DNA from: Tectiglobus sp965215755
Lineage (GTDB): Bacteria > Pseudomonadota > Alphaproteobacteria > Rhizobiales > Hyphomicrobiaceae
DNA: 64,000 nt
Direction of reading: 5' to 3'
Assembly (NCBI GenBank): GCA_965215755.1
Contig: OZ244119.1
Coordinates: forward strand, 6,014,001 to 6,078,000
Shown here in pieces: positions 27,437-36,331 of the stretch. The notes beneath the pieces were generated by a model. It saw only the letters and a list, made by a program, of their open reading frames with translations, had not been told where the DNA came from and searched no databases. The first letter of the stretch is position 1; every line of letters starts with the position of its first letter. The position numbers and the translations under genes were made by a program.

Positions 27437-27478
27437 CCAGATCTCATTTTCTAATGTTAGTTAGAAAATGAGATCTGG
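27437..27478. promoter_or_regulatory. Perfect 18-bp inverted repeat upstream of badI
   Basis: CCAGATCTCATTTTCTAA at 27437-27454 and its exact reverse complement at 27461-27478 flank a 6-base centre (TGTTAG). It lies between the TetR stop (27537) and the badI start (27413), both on the minus strand. No T-run follows on the minus strand, so it is not a standard terminator. Possible roles are an mRNA hairpin that lowers readthrough or protects the downstream message, or an operator unlike the three TetR-type sites. Confidence 0.7.
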
Positions 27479-27536
27479 GCAAGACACGTCAGTACGACAT
27501 CGCATTGGGAAAGGACCAATAGCAGCTAGCACGCAA

Positions 27537-28172
27537 TTAACGCTCTTTGGAGCATTGTGGCACGCCAATTCCTTCGAAAATGAACAAAGCAGTTCGCTTA
27601 ACTAGTGCGTCGATTGAGTGCTCTTCAGGCTCGAACCATTCGACTGTCCAGTTGAGCGCGCCGAGCACAAAAAGGCGCAGTGGGATAATTGAGATATTCT
27701 CGCGGATCTCTCCACTCTTTTGAGCCTCCGCAAACAGGTCGTCCCAGAATTTCGAGTATTGGTTGCGGCGTCGGCGATGCTTGCGCTTTACCTCTTTGGG
27801 TAGTTGGCCGTACACACGAATATATGCAGAAGTATATACAGACTTCCCCAACAAAGATCGCAGATGCCCTTCAATTGCACACTCGATTCGTTTTCGATGA
27901 CTGGCATCCGGACCCGCAGCCTCGACGTACGCACGAGCTGAACTCATAACTGCCCGCTCGCCGACACGTAGGACCTCGCTGAGTACGTCATCTTTGCTCT
28001 CGAAGTAGTAATATATGCTTCCTGCCTTCATGTTGGCCGCTTCGCCAATCTGCCTCATCGACGTTGCACCATAACCTTGGTCGCGAAATAGTTTAGCCGC
28101 GGCATCCAAGATCTGCTCGCGGGAGACCTCGGACTTCTTGCCGGGTTGTTTCGCTTCGTATCTCTTCATCAA
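27537..28172 (-). CDS. TetR/AcrR-family transcriptional regulator
   Basis: 211 residues. The N-terminal HTH spans about 16-62 (REQILDAAAKLFRDQGYG, TSMRQIGEAANMKAGSIYYYF with the recognition helix). The rest is helical, with RLFVLGALNWTVEWFEPE typical of the ligand-binding and dimer domain. It is divergent from badH, and the operator-like site at 28292-28312 lies between them. Two more near-identical sites stand before the aldolase/thioesterase units and before the second NMO gene. I infer that it represses these units and is released by a CoA-thioester pathway intermediate, as with KstR2; the ligand is unproven. Confidence 0.9.
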   Translation of the reverse strand: MMKRYEAKQPGKKSEVSREQILDAAAKLFRDQGYGATSMRQIGEAANMKAGSIYYYFESKDDVLSEVLRVGERAVMSSARAYVEAAGPDASHRKRIECAIEGHLRSLLGKSVYTSAYIRVYGQLPKEVKRKHRRRRNQYSKFWDDLFAEAQKSGEIRENISIIPLRLFVLGALNWTVEWFEPEEHSIDALVKRTALFIFEGIGVPQCSKER

Positions 28173-28291
28173 GCAATTCTCGTCATTCCGTAGGTTCGCC
28201 GCAGGATACGTTCAGCTACCAGCGGGGCAGCTAGATCGCAGGAAGCATTAACTCCTGACGTGTCACTGGACAAGTCCGACAAGATGAACTA

Positions 28292-28312
28292 ATTTCTAAC
28301 GATCGTTCAAAT
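28292..28312. promoter_or_regulatory. Operator-like palindrome, site A (TetR-type)
   Basis: The core TTTCTAACGATCGTTCAAAT is centred on the palindrome AACGATCGTT. It lies 120 bases upstream of the TetR start and 148 bases before badH, in their divergent promoter region. It matches sites B (20351-20371) and C (36332-36353); common consensus about TTCWAACGWTCGTTYRAA. Confidence 0.7.
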
Positions 28313-28459
28313 ATCGTGTTACGACGAGAGTTTTGACCGCAAGGCTTCTAAATATCGTAGCCTTGACTATGGACATGGCGAAGTGGAGCGCACCGCAACA
28401 GCGGCCATTCGGCGGTTGAATTGAGACCAGATCGGCCAGTTACACTTTGAGGAGAGTCA

Positions 28460-29227
28460 ATGAAGGGTATCAGAGGACGCAATGCCATTGTGACCGGCGG
28501 TGCGAGTGGCATTGGACAAGCAATCTGCAGGAGGCTTGGCGAGGAAGGCTGCAATGTCGGCGTAATGGACCTCAATGCCGATGGGGCTCAGGCCACATGT
28601 GGATCAATCAAAGAAGCCGGCGGTCAAGCTGCAGCATTCAAGGCAGACATAGCCGACTTGGCTGCGGTAAGGCAGGCCGTCGCTGATTGCGAATCTCAAT
28701 TTGGCCCGACGGACATCCTTGTCAATAACGCGGGCTGGGACCGGATCGTCCCATTTCTGCAGTCCGACACAGACCTCTGGAAGGAGGTTATTGATATCAA
28801 CCTGTACGGTCCACTGAACATGCATTTCTCGGTTCTGCCTGGCATGGTTGAGAGAAAGACAGGAAGCGTCATTAACATCTCGTCCGATGCCGGACGTGTT
28901 GGCTCATCCGGCGAAGCCGTTTATTCGGCTGCAAAGGGTGGCATTATCAGCTTTACGAAGACCATGGCGAGGGAACTGGCGCGGAGCGGCGTGCGCCTGA
29001 ACGCCGTCTGCCCTGGCCCGACAGACACGCCGCTCTTCGCAGAGGTGGCAGGCTCCGGAGAGACTGGTCAGAAAATTGCCGAAGGCCTGCGCCGGGCTAT
29101 CCCGATGAAGCGGCTTGCTACGCCCGATGACTTTCCCGGAATTGTCGCATTTCTTGCTAGTGACGATGCCGCGTTCATTACAGGCCAGACAATCAGTGTA
29201 TCCGGCGGTCTGACAATGCACGGCTAG
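28460..29227 (+). CDS. badH: 2-hydroxycyclohexanecarboxyl-CoA dehydrogenase-like SDR (BadH-like)
   Basis: A 255-residue classical short-chain dehydrogenase with cofactor motif TGGASGIGQ (about 12-20), DILVNNAGWD, active-site Ser in NISSDAGRVGSSGEAVYSAAKGG (Ser, Tyr-x3-Lys all present, Tyr about 154), and CPGPTDTPLF. NNAGWD, SSDAGRVGSSGEAVY and the end TGQTISVSGGLTMHG are close to BadH of the benzoate/cyclohexanecarboxylate pathway as I remember it. It oxidises 2-hydroxycyclohexanecarboxyl-CoA to the ketone for BadI, using NAD+. It has ribosome-binding site GAGGAG and starts the plus-strand operon behind operator site A. Confidence 0.87.
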   Translation: MKGIRGRNAIVTGGASGIGQAICRRLGEEGCNVGVMDLNADGAQATCGSIKEAGGQAAAFKADIADLAAVRQAVADCESQFGPTDILVNNAGWDRIVPFLQSDTDLWKEVIDINLYGPLNMHFSVLPGMVERKTGSVINISSDAGRVGSSGEAVYSAAKGGIISFTKTMARELARSGVRLNAVCPGPTDTPLFAEVAGSGETGQKIAEGLRRAIPMKRLATPDDFPGIVAFLASDDAAFITGQTISVSGGLTMHG

Positions 29228-29287
29228 TCTTGCGCCGACTGACTCGGTAATTGGTTTGTTGTACCAAGAGCCAGAAAGGAGACGAGC

Positions 29288-30487
29288 TTGGATTTGCACC
29301 TCAGTGACGAGCAAAATGCTATTCGCGAGACCGCACAGCGTTTTGCTCGTGATAAGTTACGACCACAATATCAAGAAGCCGACAAAGCTGGCGAACTCAA
29401 CCGAGGCCTTGTCAAAGAAATGGGGACGTTGGGTCTAATCGGCATGGAGTTGCCAGAGGCCTTCGGTGGCATGGGTGTCGACAGTGTCACGGCGGGAGTT
29501 GTGATCGACGAGATCGCTTACGGCGATTTTCCGATGAGCTACGTCCAACTCGTCGGTGGTTTGCTTGGGAGTATCCTTGCGAAACACGGTAATCCCGATG
29601 TCGCAAAGGAATGGGTCCCGAAAATTGTCAGCGGGGAGTCACTGATCGCCCTTGGCTTGACCGAGCCACGCGGCGGCTCCGATGTGGCCAACATGGTCGT
29701 GACGGCACGCCGCTCCGGAAACGGTTACGTCATCAGAGGTGAGAAAACCTCCATGAGCTTTTCCATGGAGGCGGATTTTGCGCTGATTTTTGCACGTACC
29801 GGTTCAAGCGCGGAGGGCGCACGTGGTGTCAGCGGTTTTCTGGTTGATCTCAATCAGAAAGGCGTCACGCGAACACGCTTCGACGATTTTGGGACTAAGA
29901 GCGTGGCCCGAGGATCAATCTTCTTTGATGATGTCTTCGTTCCACCGGAATGCCTGCTAGGCGAAGAAGGTCAAGGGTTCATCCAGATTATGAGCGGCTT
30001 TGACTACAGCCGTGCCCTCATTGCGCTCGAGTGCCACGGTGCGGCGAGAGCGTCGCTTGATGAGGCGTGGGAGTACACTCAGGAACGGGAGGCATTCGGC
30101 GCTCCAATTGCTCAATACCAGGGCGTTACGTTCCCTCTGGCTGAAGCGGAAACGCAGTTGACGATGCTGCGTCTTCTGGCATTTCACACGCTGTCCTTGC
30201 GCGATACCGGAAAACCACACACTGCCGAAGCAGCGATGTGTAAATGGTATGGGCCGAAGATTTGCGTGGACGTCATCCATCAGTGCCTGCTGACGCATGG
30301 GCACTATGGCTACACGATGAACCTGCCGCACCAACAACGGCTTCGCGACGTCATGGGCCTCGAGATTGGCGACGGCACTGCTCAAATCCAGAAGCTTGTG
30401 ATAGCGCGCGAGAAGATTGGACGTATGGCCGTCCAATATTCAAAGGAAGCTCGTGCCCACGTCGAGCGCAATTTGCAACAAAGTTGA
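29288..30487 (+). CDS. aliB: Cyclohexanecarboxyl-CoA dehydrogenase-like acyl-CoA dehydrogenase (AliB-like)
   Basis: 399 residues, TTG start at 29288 with a very strong ribosome-binding site (AGAAAGGAG). It has the acyl-CoA dehydrogenase layout: PEAFGGMGVD, LGLTEPRGGSDVANMVV, GEKTSMSFSMEADFALIFAR and a C-terminal bundle with HGHYGYTMNLPHQQRLRD. At the usual catalytic Glu position (EGT) the sequence reads IGDGTAQIQK, an Asp. Alicyclic acyl-CoA dehydrogenases are known to deviate from the Glu base, which supports AliB-type desaturation of a cyclohexane ring. It lies between BadH and a BadK-like hydratase. Confidence 0.85.
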   Translation: MDLHLSDEQNAIRETAQRFARDKLRPQYQEADKAGELNRGLVKEMGTLGLIGMELPEAFGGMGVDSVTAGVVIDEIAYGDFPMSYVQLVGGLLGSILAKHGNPDVAKEWVPKIVSGESLIALGLTEPRGGSDVANMVVTARRSGNGYVIRGEKTSMSFSMEADFALIFARTGSSAEGARGVSGFLVDLNQKGVTRTRFDDFGTKSVARGSIFFDDVFVPPECLLGEEGQGFIQIMSGFDYSRALIALECHGAARASLDEAWEYTQEREAFGAPIAQYQGVTFPLAEAETQLTMLRLLAFHTLSLRDTGKPHTAEAAMCKWYGPKICVDVIHQCLLTHGHYGYTMNLPHQQRLRDVMGLEIGDGTAQIQKLVIAREKIGRMAVQYSKEARAHVERNLQQS

Positions 30488-30497
30488 AGGCTGCTGC

Positions 30498-31274
30498 ATG
30501 AGCGACCCAGTCCTCTGTTCAAAATCCGGTCCCGTTGGCATCATCGAACTCGCGCGACCGGAAAAGTTCAATTGCCTCTCGTCACGGGCGTGGGAACTCA
30601 TTGACCAGGCTCGCAAGGATTTCGAGGCGGACGAAGAGATCCGTTCAATCCTTGTAAGAGCGCAGGGCAAAAACTTCTGTACCGGAGCGGATCTCGAAGA
30701 GGTCAAGGGCCTCCGTTCGAGTACCGAGATGACACGAAAATTCATTCACCGTGGGCACGAGGCGCTCCTGGACCTGGAGGCAAGTCCTTTGCCGATTGTT
30801 GCCGCTGTGCAAGGGCTCTGCCTTGCCGGCGGCATTGAATTGATGCTTGGCGCCGATATTGTTTTCGCTGGCAATTCCGCCCGCATCGGTGATCAGCATG
30901 CCCAGTTTGGTCTTGTACCCGGTTGGGGCGGCAGCCAGAGGCTTGCCCGAGTTATCGGCATGCGCCGCGCTCTGGATTTGATGTTCTCTGCACGATGGCT
31001 GAATGCCGAAGAAGCACGCGCCATTGGGCTGGTCAACTACGTGGTGGACGATGATGATTTGTGGGACGAGGCGCAGGCGTACACCCTCAAGTTGGCTGAG
31101 CGTAGCCGCGCTGGTCTTGCGGAAATGAAACGCTTAGCCCGCGAGGGCCTTGATCTCGATTCGCGCGCTGCGATGAATCTCGAAGCAACCGCCGCTGCTG
31201 ACCATATCCTTGGCCCAGATACTGAAGAAGGCCTGGCGGCCTTCGAGGAACGTCGCAAGCCAAATTTCGCTTAA
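30498..31274 (+). CDS. badK: Enoyl-CoA hydratase (BadK-like)
   Basis: Start at ATG 30498 (MSDPVLCSKSG), 10 bases after the dehydrogenase stop; 258 residues. It is a crotonase-fold protein with LARPEKFNCLSSRAWELI, the oxyanion-hole segments GKNFCTGADLEEV and QGLCLAGGIELMLGADIV, and the catalytic-region stretch FGLVPGWGGSQRLARVIG. Gene order dehydrogenase-hydratase-SDR-hydrolase reproduces the set AliB, BadK, BadH, BadI, so it probably hydrates cyclohex-1-enecarboxyl-CoA or a substituted analogue. Specificity is inferred from context only. Confidence 0.82.
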   Translation: MSDPVLCSKSGPVGIIELARPEKFNCLSSRAWELIDQARKDFEADEEIRSILVRAQGKNFCTGADLEEVKGLRSSTEMTRKFIHRGHEALLDLEASPLPIVAAVQGLCLAGGIELMLGADIVFAGNSARIGDQHAQFGLVPGWGGSQRLARVIGMRRALDLMFSARWLNAEEARAIGLVNYVVDDDDLWDEAQAYTLKLAERSRAGLAEMKRLAREGLDLDSRAAMNLEATAAADHILGPDTEEGLAAFEERRKPNFA

Positions 31275-31318
31275 TTGGCATTAAATCCAATGCAGGACGA
31301 GAAAAAGGAAAATCGATC

Positions 31319-32128
31319 ATGAGCGATCGCTACGCAGCCTACGACAAATTGTTAGTGGAGCGGCCCGAGGACGGCATTCTAAAAATCACCTTCAATAATC
31401 CGGAGAGCTATAACTCGGTCGACGCCGAGACGCACCGGCAGATTACGTACATCTGGCGTGACATTGACGAAGATCAGACCGTTCGCGCCGTCGTGGTTAC
31501 CGGTGCAGGTAAGGCATTTTCAGCTGGCGGTGACTTTAGTCTCGTCGAAAAGATGCTCAACGAACCCAATCAACGAATGATATCCTGGAAGGAGGCCAAG
31601 GATCTCGTTTACAATATGCTGAACTGCAGCAAGGTCATCATCTCAGCTATCAATGGCCCCGCCGTCGGCGCGGGCCTTGTTGTTGGGCTCATGTCGGACA
31701 TCCCAATCGCCGGCAAGGCGGCACGAATCGTCGATGGCCATACCCGGCTGGGCGTTGCCGCCGGCGATGCAGCCTGCATCATCTGGCCGCTGCTATGCGG
31801 CATGGCCAAGGCGAAGTATTATCTGCTGACTTGCCGTGCAATGAATGGTGAAGAGGCAGAGCGGATCGGGCTTGTCTCAATGTGCACCGACGACGACAAG
31901 CTGCAAGACACCGCGATGGATGTGGCACGGGAGATCGCTGGTGGAGCCCAAAGTGCGATCCGCTGGACCAAGTATTCCCTGAACAATTGGCTGAGAATGG
32001 CAGGTCCGACGTTCGACACTTCAACAGCCCTCGAAATGCTCGGGTTTACAGGCGACGAGGTCCGGGAAGGGCTGGCATCGCACAAAGAAAAGAGGGAGCC
32101 GCAGTTTCCGAAGGACTGCCCCCTGTGA
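31319..32128 (+). CDS. Enoyl-CoA hydratase/isomerase family protein
   Basis: A second crotonase-fold protein, 269 residues: ITFNNPESYNSVDAETH, GAGKAFSAGGDFSLVEKML, NGPAVGAGLVVGLMSDIPI, TRLGVAAGDAACIIWPLLCG. The A-G-G-D oxyanion motif is intact. The usual hydratase glutamates are not obvious in the GHTRLGVAAGDAA segment, so isomerase, hydrolase or another crotonase chemistry is possible. The ribosome-binding site is AAAAGGAAAA. It has the same direction and tight spacing as the BadH-AliB-BadK genes. Confidence 0.85.
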   Translation: MSDRYAAYDKLLVERPEDGILKITFNNPESYNSVDAETHRQITYIWRDIDEDQTVRAVVVTGAGKAFSAGGDFSLVEKMLNEPNQRMISWKEAKDLVYNMLNCSKVIISAINGPAVGAGLVVGLMSDIPIAGKAARIVDGHTRLGVAAGDAACIIWPLLCGMAKAKYYLLTCRAMNGEEAERIGLVSMCTDDDKLQDTAMDVAREIAGGAQSAIRWTKYSLNNWLRMAGPTFDTSTALEMLGFTGDEVREGLASHKEKREPQFPKDCPL

Positions 32129-32186
32129 TCCTGAGCTGATCAGTTCAACGGTAAATCCAATACATAACTGCTCAATAGGAGACTAC

Positions 32187-33042
32187 ATGCGCGAATCTTC
32201 GCGGAGGCTTTCGCTGACGGGAGCTGTCGGCAACGCACTTGTTGCCGATGCTTGGGGGGATCACTGCGGTGATCCAGTGATCTTCCTTCATGGAGGTGGA
32301 CAGACCCGGCATGCCTGGGGGGGCGGCGACACGTGTTGCTGAAGCCGGGGCCTATGGTGTCAGCGTCGATCTGCGCGGACATGGTGAGAGCGACTGGACT
32401 GAGCAGTATGGTCATACCGACTTTGGCAATGACATTATAAGTATCGTGCGCCAGATCGGTGGCAAGCCTGTCCTGGTTGGCGCATCACTTGGAGGCATTT
32501 CAGCATTGGCTGCGCAAGACATTGCGCGTGGTGAGCTGTGTCATGCACTCGTTCTTGTCGATATTGCCCCACGTACAAATCCGGAAGGAGTTGAACGGAT
32601 ATTGCAATTCATGAGGGACGGCGCCAAAGGGTTTAATTCTCTCGATGAGGCAGCGGATGCAGTTGCCTCCTATCTGCGTGAAAGAAACCGGCCAAAAGAC
32701 ACCAGCGGATTACGTAAGAACCTGCGGCAGAAAGAAGATGGCAGATGGTACTGGCATTGGGATCCCAAGTTTCTGAGCCATTCTCCTGAAGAGCGCAAGC
32801 AGGCTGCGGTCAAACTCGCCGAAGCGGCGAAACGGTTGCGCGTGCCGACGCTTCTGGTTAGAGGCGGTTCAAGCGACGTGCTGACATCAAAAGGCGTTGA
32901 AGCCTTTCGGGAACTTGTTCCTCATGCGGAGTTCGTTGACATTGCCGGGGCTGGTCACATGGTTGCCGGAGACCGGAACGATGCCTTTACGGACGCCATC
33001 TTGACGTTTCTTCGCAAACATCGGGAAGCCGCGGCCGCCTGA
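32187..33042 (+). pseudogene. Alpha/beta-hydrolase with frameshift in a run of seven G
   Basis: The gene starts at ATG 32187 (AGGAG ribosome-binding site) and encodes RLSLTGAVGNALVADAWGD and FLHGGGQTRHAW, but this frame stops shortly after a run of seven G near 32316-32323. The protein continues in the next frame with AATRVAEAGAYGVSVDLRGHGESDW to 33042. Catalytic elements are nucleophile GASLGG, the strand LLVRGGSSDVLT, and His in GAGHMVAGD. One extra G (or two missing) explains the break. Either a sequencing error, a real inactivation, or slippage-dependent expression is possible. If intact it would be an esterase or lactonase hydrolysing, for example, the BVMO product. Confidence 0.8.
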
Positions 33043-33122
33043 CCGCAACGTCCTGCCAGGCGGCGAATCCAGAAGTCGCCCTATTTTGAAGATTCACCCG
33101 ACTAGGATCGAATGGAGCAGAC

Positions 33123-33923
33123 ATGAGTGAGTCTCGTGCACCGGAAGAAAACAATATTCGCCCTGCATCGACCGCCATAATCCTGCGTGATACGGCAGTC
33201 GGCTTACAGGTGTTCATGGTTGTACGTCATCACCAGATCGACTTTGCATCCGGAGCTTTCGTTTTTCCTGGTGGCAAGGTCGATCCAATTGATCATGATA
33301 TTGCAAGCACACAAGCAATCCCCACGGTTGGCTTGCACCCTGCGCCATCGTTCTGGATTGCTGCGATTCGGGAGACCTTCGAAGAAGCCGGACTGATGCT
33401 CGCCAGAAAAGAAGGCGAACAAGAACTTCTAGGCGCGCAAGAGACTCGTACTCTGGTTGAGCGACACCGCTCGGACGTTGTGGCAGGGAAGCTCCCGTTC
33501 TCGGAGATCCTCCGGGAGCATAACTTGACGCCGGCGTTGGATCTCCTTGTCCCGTTCGCACATTGGATCACACCGACAACTCAAAAGAAGCGGTTTGACA
33601 CGCACTTCTTTCTCGTTACAGCGCCTGTCATTCAGTTCGGAGCTCACGACGGTGGCGAAGCAGTCGAGGGCGTTTGGACAACACCACGTCAAGCCCTCGC
33701 CGAGGCCGATGCCGGGCAACGCATCATGCTGCCGCCGACCCGCCTCAACTTGGAAAAGCTTGCGCAGGATGACACCGTGAAAGACGCCGTTGCCAGCGCG
33801 CACGCAGCCAAAGTTGTGACAGTTCTTCCTCGTGTCGAACAAGTCAACGGAGGCCGGAAACTACATTTGCCCATTGAGGCTGGATACGGAATGTCGGAAC
33901 TGTTCGTGAAGGCAAGTTCGTAG
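33123..33923 (+). CDS. Nudix hydrolase (NUDT7/19-like)
   Basis: 266 residues, ATG 33123. The Nudix region is visible as FPGGKVDP followed, after an insertion, by RETFEEAGLMLAR, giving the G-x5-E-like start and the R-E-x2-E-E-x-G core. An insertion between the two parts occurs in the NUDT19/NUDT7 group, which hydrolyses CoA and acyl-CoA diphosphate bonds. In an acyl-CoA catabolic cluster a CoA-recycling or house-cleaning role is plausible. The C-terminal 80 residues show no motif known to me. Same operon direction as the preceding genes. Confidence 0.82.
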   Translation: MSESRAPEENNIRPASTAIILRDTAVGLQVFMVVRHHQIDFASGAFVFPGGKVDPIDHDIASTQAIPTVGLHPAPSFWIAAIRETFEEAGLMLARKEGEQELLGAQETRTLVERHRSDVVAGKLPFSEILREHNLTPALDLLVPFAHWITPTTQKKRFDTHFFLVTAPVIQFGAHDGGEAVEGVWTTPRQALAEADAGQRIMLPPTRLNLEKLAQDDTVKDAVASAHAAKVVTVLPRVEQVNGGRKLHLPIEAGYGMSELFVKASS

Positions 33924-34054
33924 ATTGCTCAAATGGAATAGTCTTTCTGATGCGCATCAAAAAGGATGTTCTTCTCCGAACTTCTGAAGTACGTCGTGAG
34001 GCATTGCCGCTCGCTGACCCGACTTCTTTCATCCCAACAGAGTAGAGTATAGCA

Positions 34055-34951
34055 ATGGCTAAACATTATGGAATGTCAGACAACGAGATGCTATCTCGTC
34101 CAACGGTTTATCGCGACGGACTTTTCAAAGATCAGATTGTTGCAGTCTCGGGAGGCGGGAGTGGTCTCGGCAAGGCGACGGCAATTCTCTTTGCGCGGCT
34201 AGGGGCCAAGGTCATAATCTGCGGGCGCAATGAAGAGAAACTGCAAGCAACGGAGAAACTGTTCGCCGAAGCCGGCCTGTCATTGGAAACTCATTCCTTC
34301 AGCATTCGCGACCCTGAAGCCGTGGCCGCCTTTATGGATAGTGTGTGGGAGTCACATGGCCGGCTCGACGCTCTCGTCAACAATGCAGGCGGTCAGTTTG
34401 CCCAAAACGCTCTCGATTTTTCCATCAACGGTTGGAACGCGGTTGTCGACACCAACCTGAACGGGACCTGGTACATGACGCAGACAGCGGCAAAACACTG
34501 GGTGTCACAAAAACAAGCCGGAAACATTGTCAACGTGGTGGCGGATATCTGGCGCGGCGTACCGCAGATGGCACACACGACGGCAGCTCGTGCCGGAGTA
34601 ATCTACATGACCAAGACCGTGGCTATCGAATGGGCGCCTTACAATATCCGCGTCAATTGCATGGCACCTGGTTGTCACGAATCGTCGGCGTTCTCGCGCT
34701 ACACACCGCAAGGCAGGGCGTCGTTCAAGCAATCGAATCCGATGAAGCGAACGGGCGACGAATGGGATGTGGCAGAAGCCATTGTCTATTTGGCTGCGCC
34801 GTCGGGCAAGTTCATCACGGGTGAGGTTTTGACGGTCGATGGAGGTCAGCAGTGCTGGGGTGAAATCTGGCCTGCGGGGCGACCGGAGTATTTCGAGCTG
34901 GACTACGATGAAACCAGGGTGCCGGAGTTGGGCAGCTCTTTGGCACGATGA
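34055..34951 (+). CDS. SDR-family oxidoreductase lacking the catalytic Tyr (2,4-dienoyl-CoA reductase-like)
   Basis: 298 residues with an NADP-type Rossmann motif SGGGSGLGKATA (about 33-44), VIICGRNEEK and ALVNNAGGQF. In place of the usual Tyr-x3-Lys the active site reads HTTAARAGVIYMTKTVAIEWAP, so the Tyr is missing while the Lys is kept. This is the pattern of 2,4-dienoyl-CoA and trans-2-enoyl-CoA reductases within the SDR family. It probably reduces a dienoyl- or enoyl-CoA formed during ring or side-chain degradation. It is the last gene of the plus-strand unit, 131 bases after the Nudix gene. Confidence 0.82.
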   Translation: MAKHYGMSDNEMLSRPTVYRDGLFKDQIVAVSGGGSGLGKATAILFARLGAKVIICGRNEEKLQATEKLFAEAGLSLETHSFSIRDPEAVAAFMDSVWESHGRLDALVNNAGGQFAQNALDFSINGWNAVVDTNLNGTWYMTQTAAKHWVSQKQAGNIVNVVADIWRGVPQMAHTTAARAGVIYMTKTVAIEWAPYNIRVNCMAPGCHESSAFSRYTPQGRASFKQSNPMKRTGDEWDVAEAIVYLAAPSGKFITGEVLTVDGGQQCWGEIWPAGRPEYFELDYDETRVPELGSSLAR

Positions 34952-35178
34952 GGCCAACGGCCGTCCAATCACTTTACTAAACAACTTATCTGTCTCAATT
35001 GTGTGAGTACGCAGTTGTTGGCAGAGGAGGGTTTCGTGCAAACCAGCCGAAACCCTAAAGTTCCTTCGGAGGCACTCAACAAGGCACTCGTTCGCTGTGC
35101 CGTCTGCCTCCGTACGTCACCTTGCTCGCCGGGAGAGTCCACCAATCTCTGCGCCGCTCTGCTGCGATCGCTCGCCTA

Positions 35179-36315
35179 CTACTTTGCTACAGTATTTGAC
35201 AGGCGCTCCACGGCTGCCGCGTAGTCCTCCATAAACTCGTAGACGACGGAACGGGCGGTTTGCTCCGTATTCATTAGCCCGACACCCTGACCAACGAAAT
35301 ACGCGGCAAGCTCCTTGGCCCCTGCATGACCGCCCTCGGCTAGCTTGTCGACTTTTGCCATCGGCGGCCTGGCCAACATTCCCTGCAACGGCATCGGTAG
35401 AGGATCGGGAGCACCATCGGCACCCCATGCGTCGGACCAGGCCGACTTCAATTGTCGCGTGGGCTTGCCGGATCTGCTGCGCGAACGAACCGTATGACGG
35501 GACGTCGCTTTCAGCATCTTCTCCTTGACAGTCGGTGTCGTCTCCGCTTCCACCGTCGTCAGCCAAACAGAGCCGCACCAGGCGCCGGCCGCACCCATTG
35601 CCATGCAGGCAGCCATCTGCCGGCCCGTCACAATGCCGCCGGCTGCAAGCACATCAATGTTGTCGTAACCTTCGATGGCCTGAAGCACTTCTGGGATAAG
35701 CACCATTGTCGAGACTTCCCCACAATGGCCGCCGGCTTCCGTACCTGCAGCTACTAGAATATCGACGCCTGCCTCGGCATGTTTGATCGCATGTTCCCGC
35801 GCGCCGGTTAGCGCACCCACAAGAACTCCATTCGCCCTCGCGCGATCCATGATCGATCGTGGCGGAACACCAAGCGCATTCACGAACAGTTTGATTGGAT
35901 GCTTGAAGGCCACATCCAGCAATTCAGCGGCTCCGGACTCACGCATGTAGTTCGAATTGCGGTCATCGTATTGGCCGCTCCAGAGATCCCCAGTATCGAT
36001 GTCATGCTGATGGAGCAAATCCTCGACGAACTTGATGTGGCCGCCGGGAATTTGAGTGCGCAATTCCTCGTCAGTCGTGACGGCGTCCTTATCCGCCATA
36101 TTGTTCGGGATCAGTAGGTCGAGACCGTAGGGTTTGCCGTTGACGTGCTCGTCGATCCACTTGAGCTCGACCTCCAGGCTTTCAGGCGTGTGTCCAACGC
36201 CGCCGAGGACACCGAATCCACCCGCGTTCGTGACTTCTGCGACGACGTCCCGGCAATGCGTGAACGCAAAAAGCGGAAAGTCAATGCCGAGGCGCTCGCA
36301 CAATCTTGATTCCAT
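35179..36315 (-). CDS. NMO-type flavin enzyme, second copy
   Basis: Start at ATG 36315 (MESRLCERLGIDFP), with GAGAGG upstream; an in-frame TTG further out would lie inside the operator-like site. 378 residues, TIM barrel of the nitronate-monooxygenase superfamily: FAFTHCRDVVAEVTNAGGFG, GKPYGLDLLIPNN, ILVAAGTEAGGHCGEVSTMV and DVLAAGGIVTGRQMAACMAMG. It differs clearly from the 331-aa paralogue at 8878-9873, so the two probably act on different intermediates. It stands alone, with site C just upstream, so it is probably co-regulated with the rest of the pathway. Confidence 0.85.
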   Translation of the reverse strand: MESRLCERLGIDFPLFAFTHCRDVVAEVTNAGGFGVLGGVGHTPESLEVELKWIDEHVNGKPYGLDLLIPNNMADKDAVTTDEELRTQIPGGHIKFVEDLLHQHDIDTGDLWSGQYDDRNSNYMRESGAAELLDVAFKHPIKLFVNALGVPPRSIMDRARANGVLVGALTGAREHAIKHAEAGVDILVAAGTEAGGHCGEVSTMVLIPEVLQAIEGYDNIDVLAAGGIVTGRQMAACMAMGAAGAWCGSVWLTTVEAETTPTVKEKMLKATSRHTVRSRSRSGKPTRQLKSAWSDAWGADGAPDPLPMPLQGMLARPPMAKVDKLAEGGHAGAKELAAYFVGQGVGLMNTEQTARSVVYEFMEDYAAAVERLSNTVAK

Positions 36316-36331
36316 CTCTGGTAGCCTCTCA

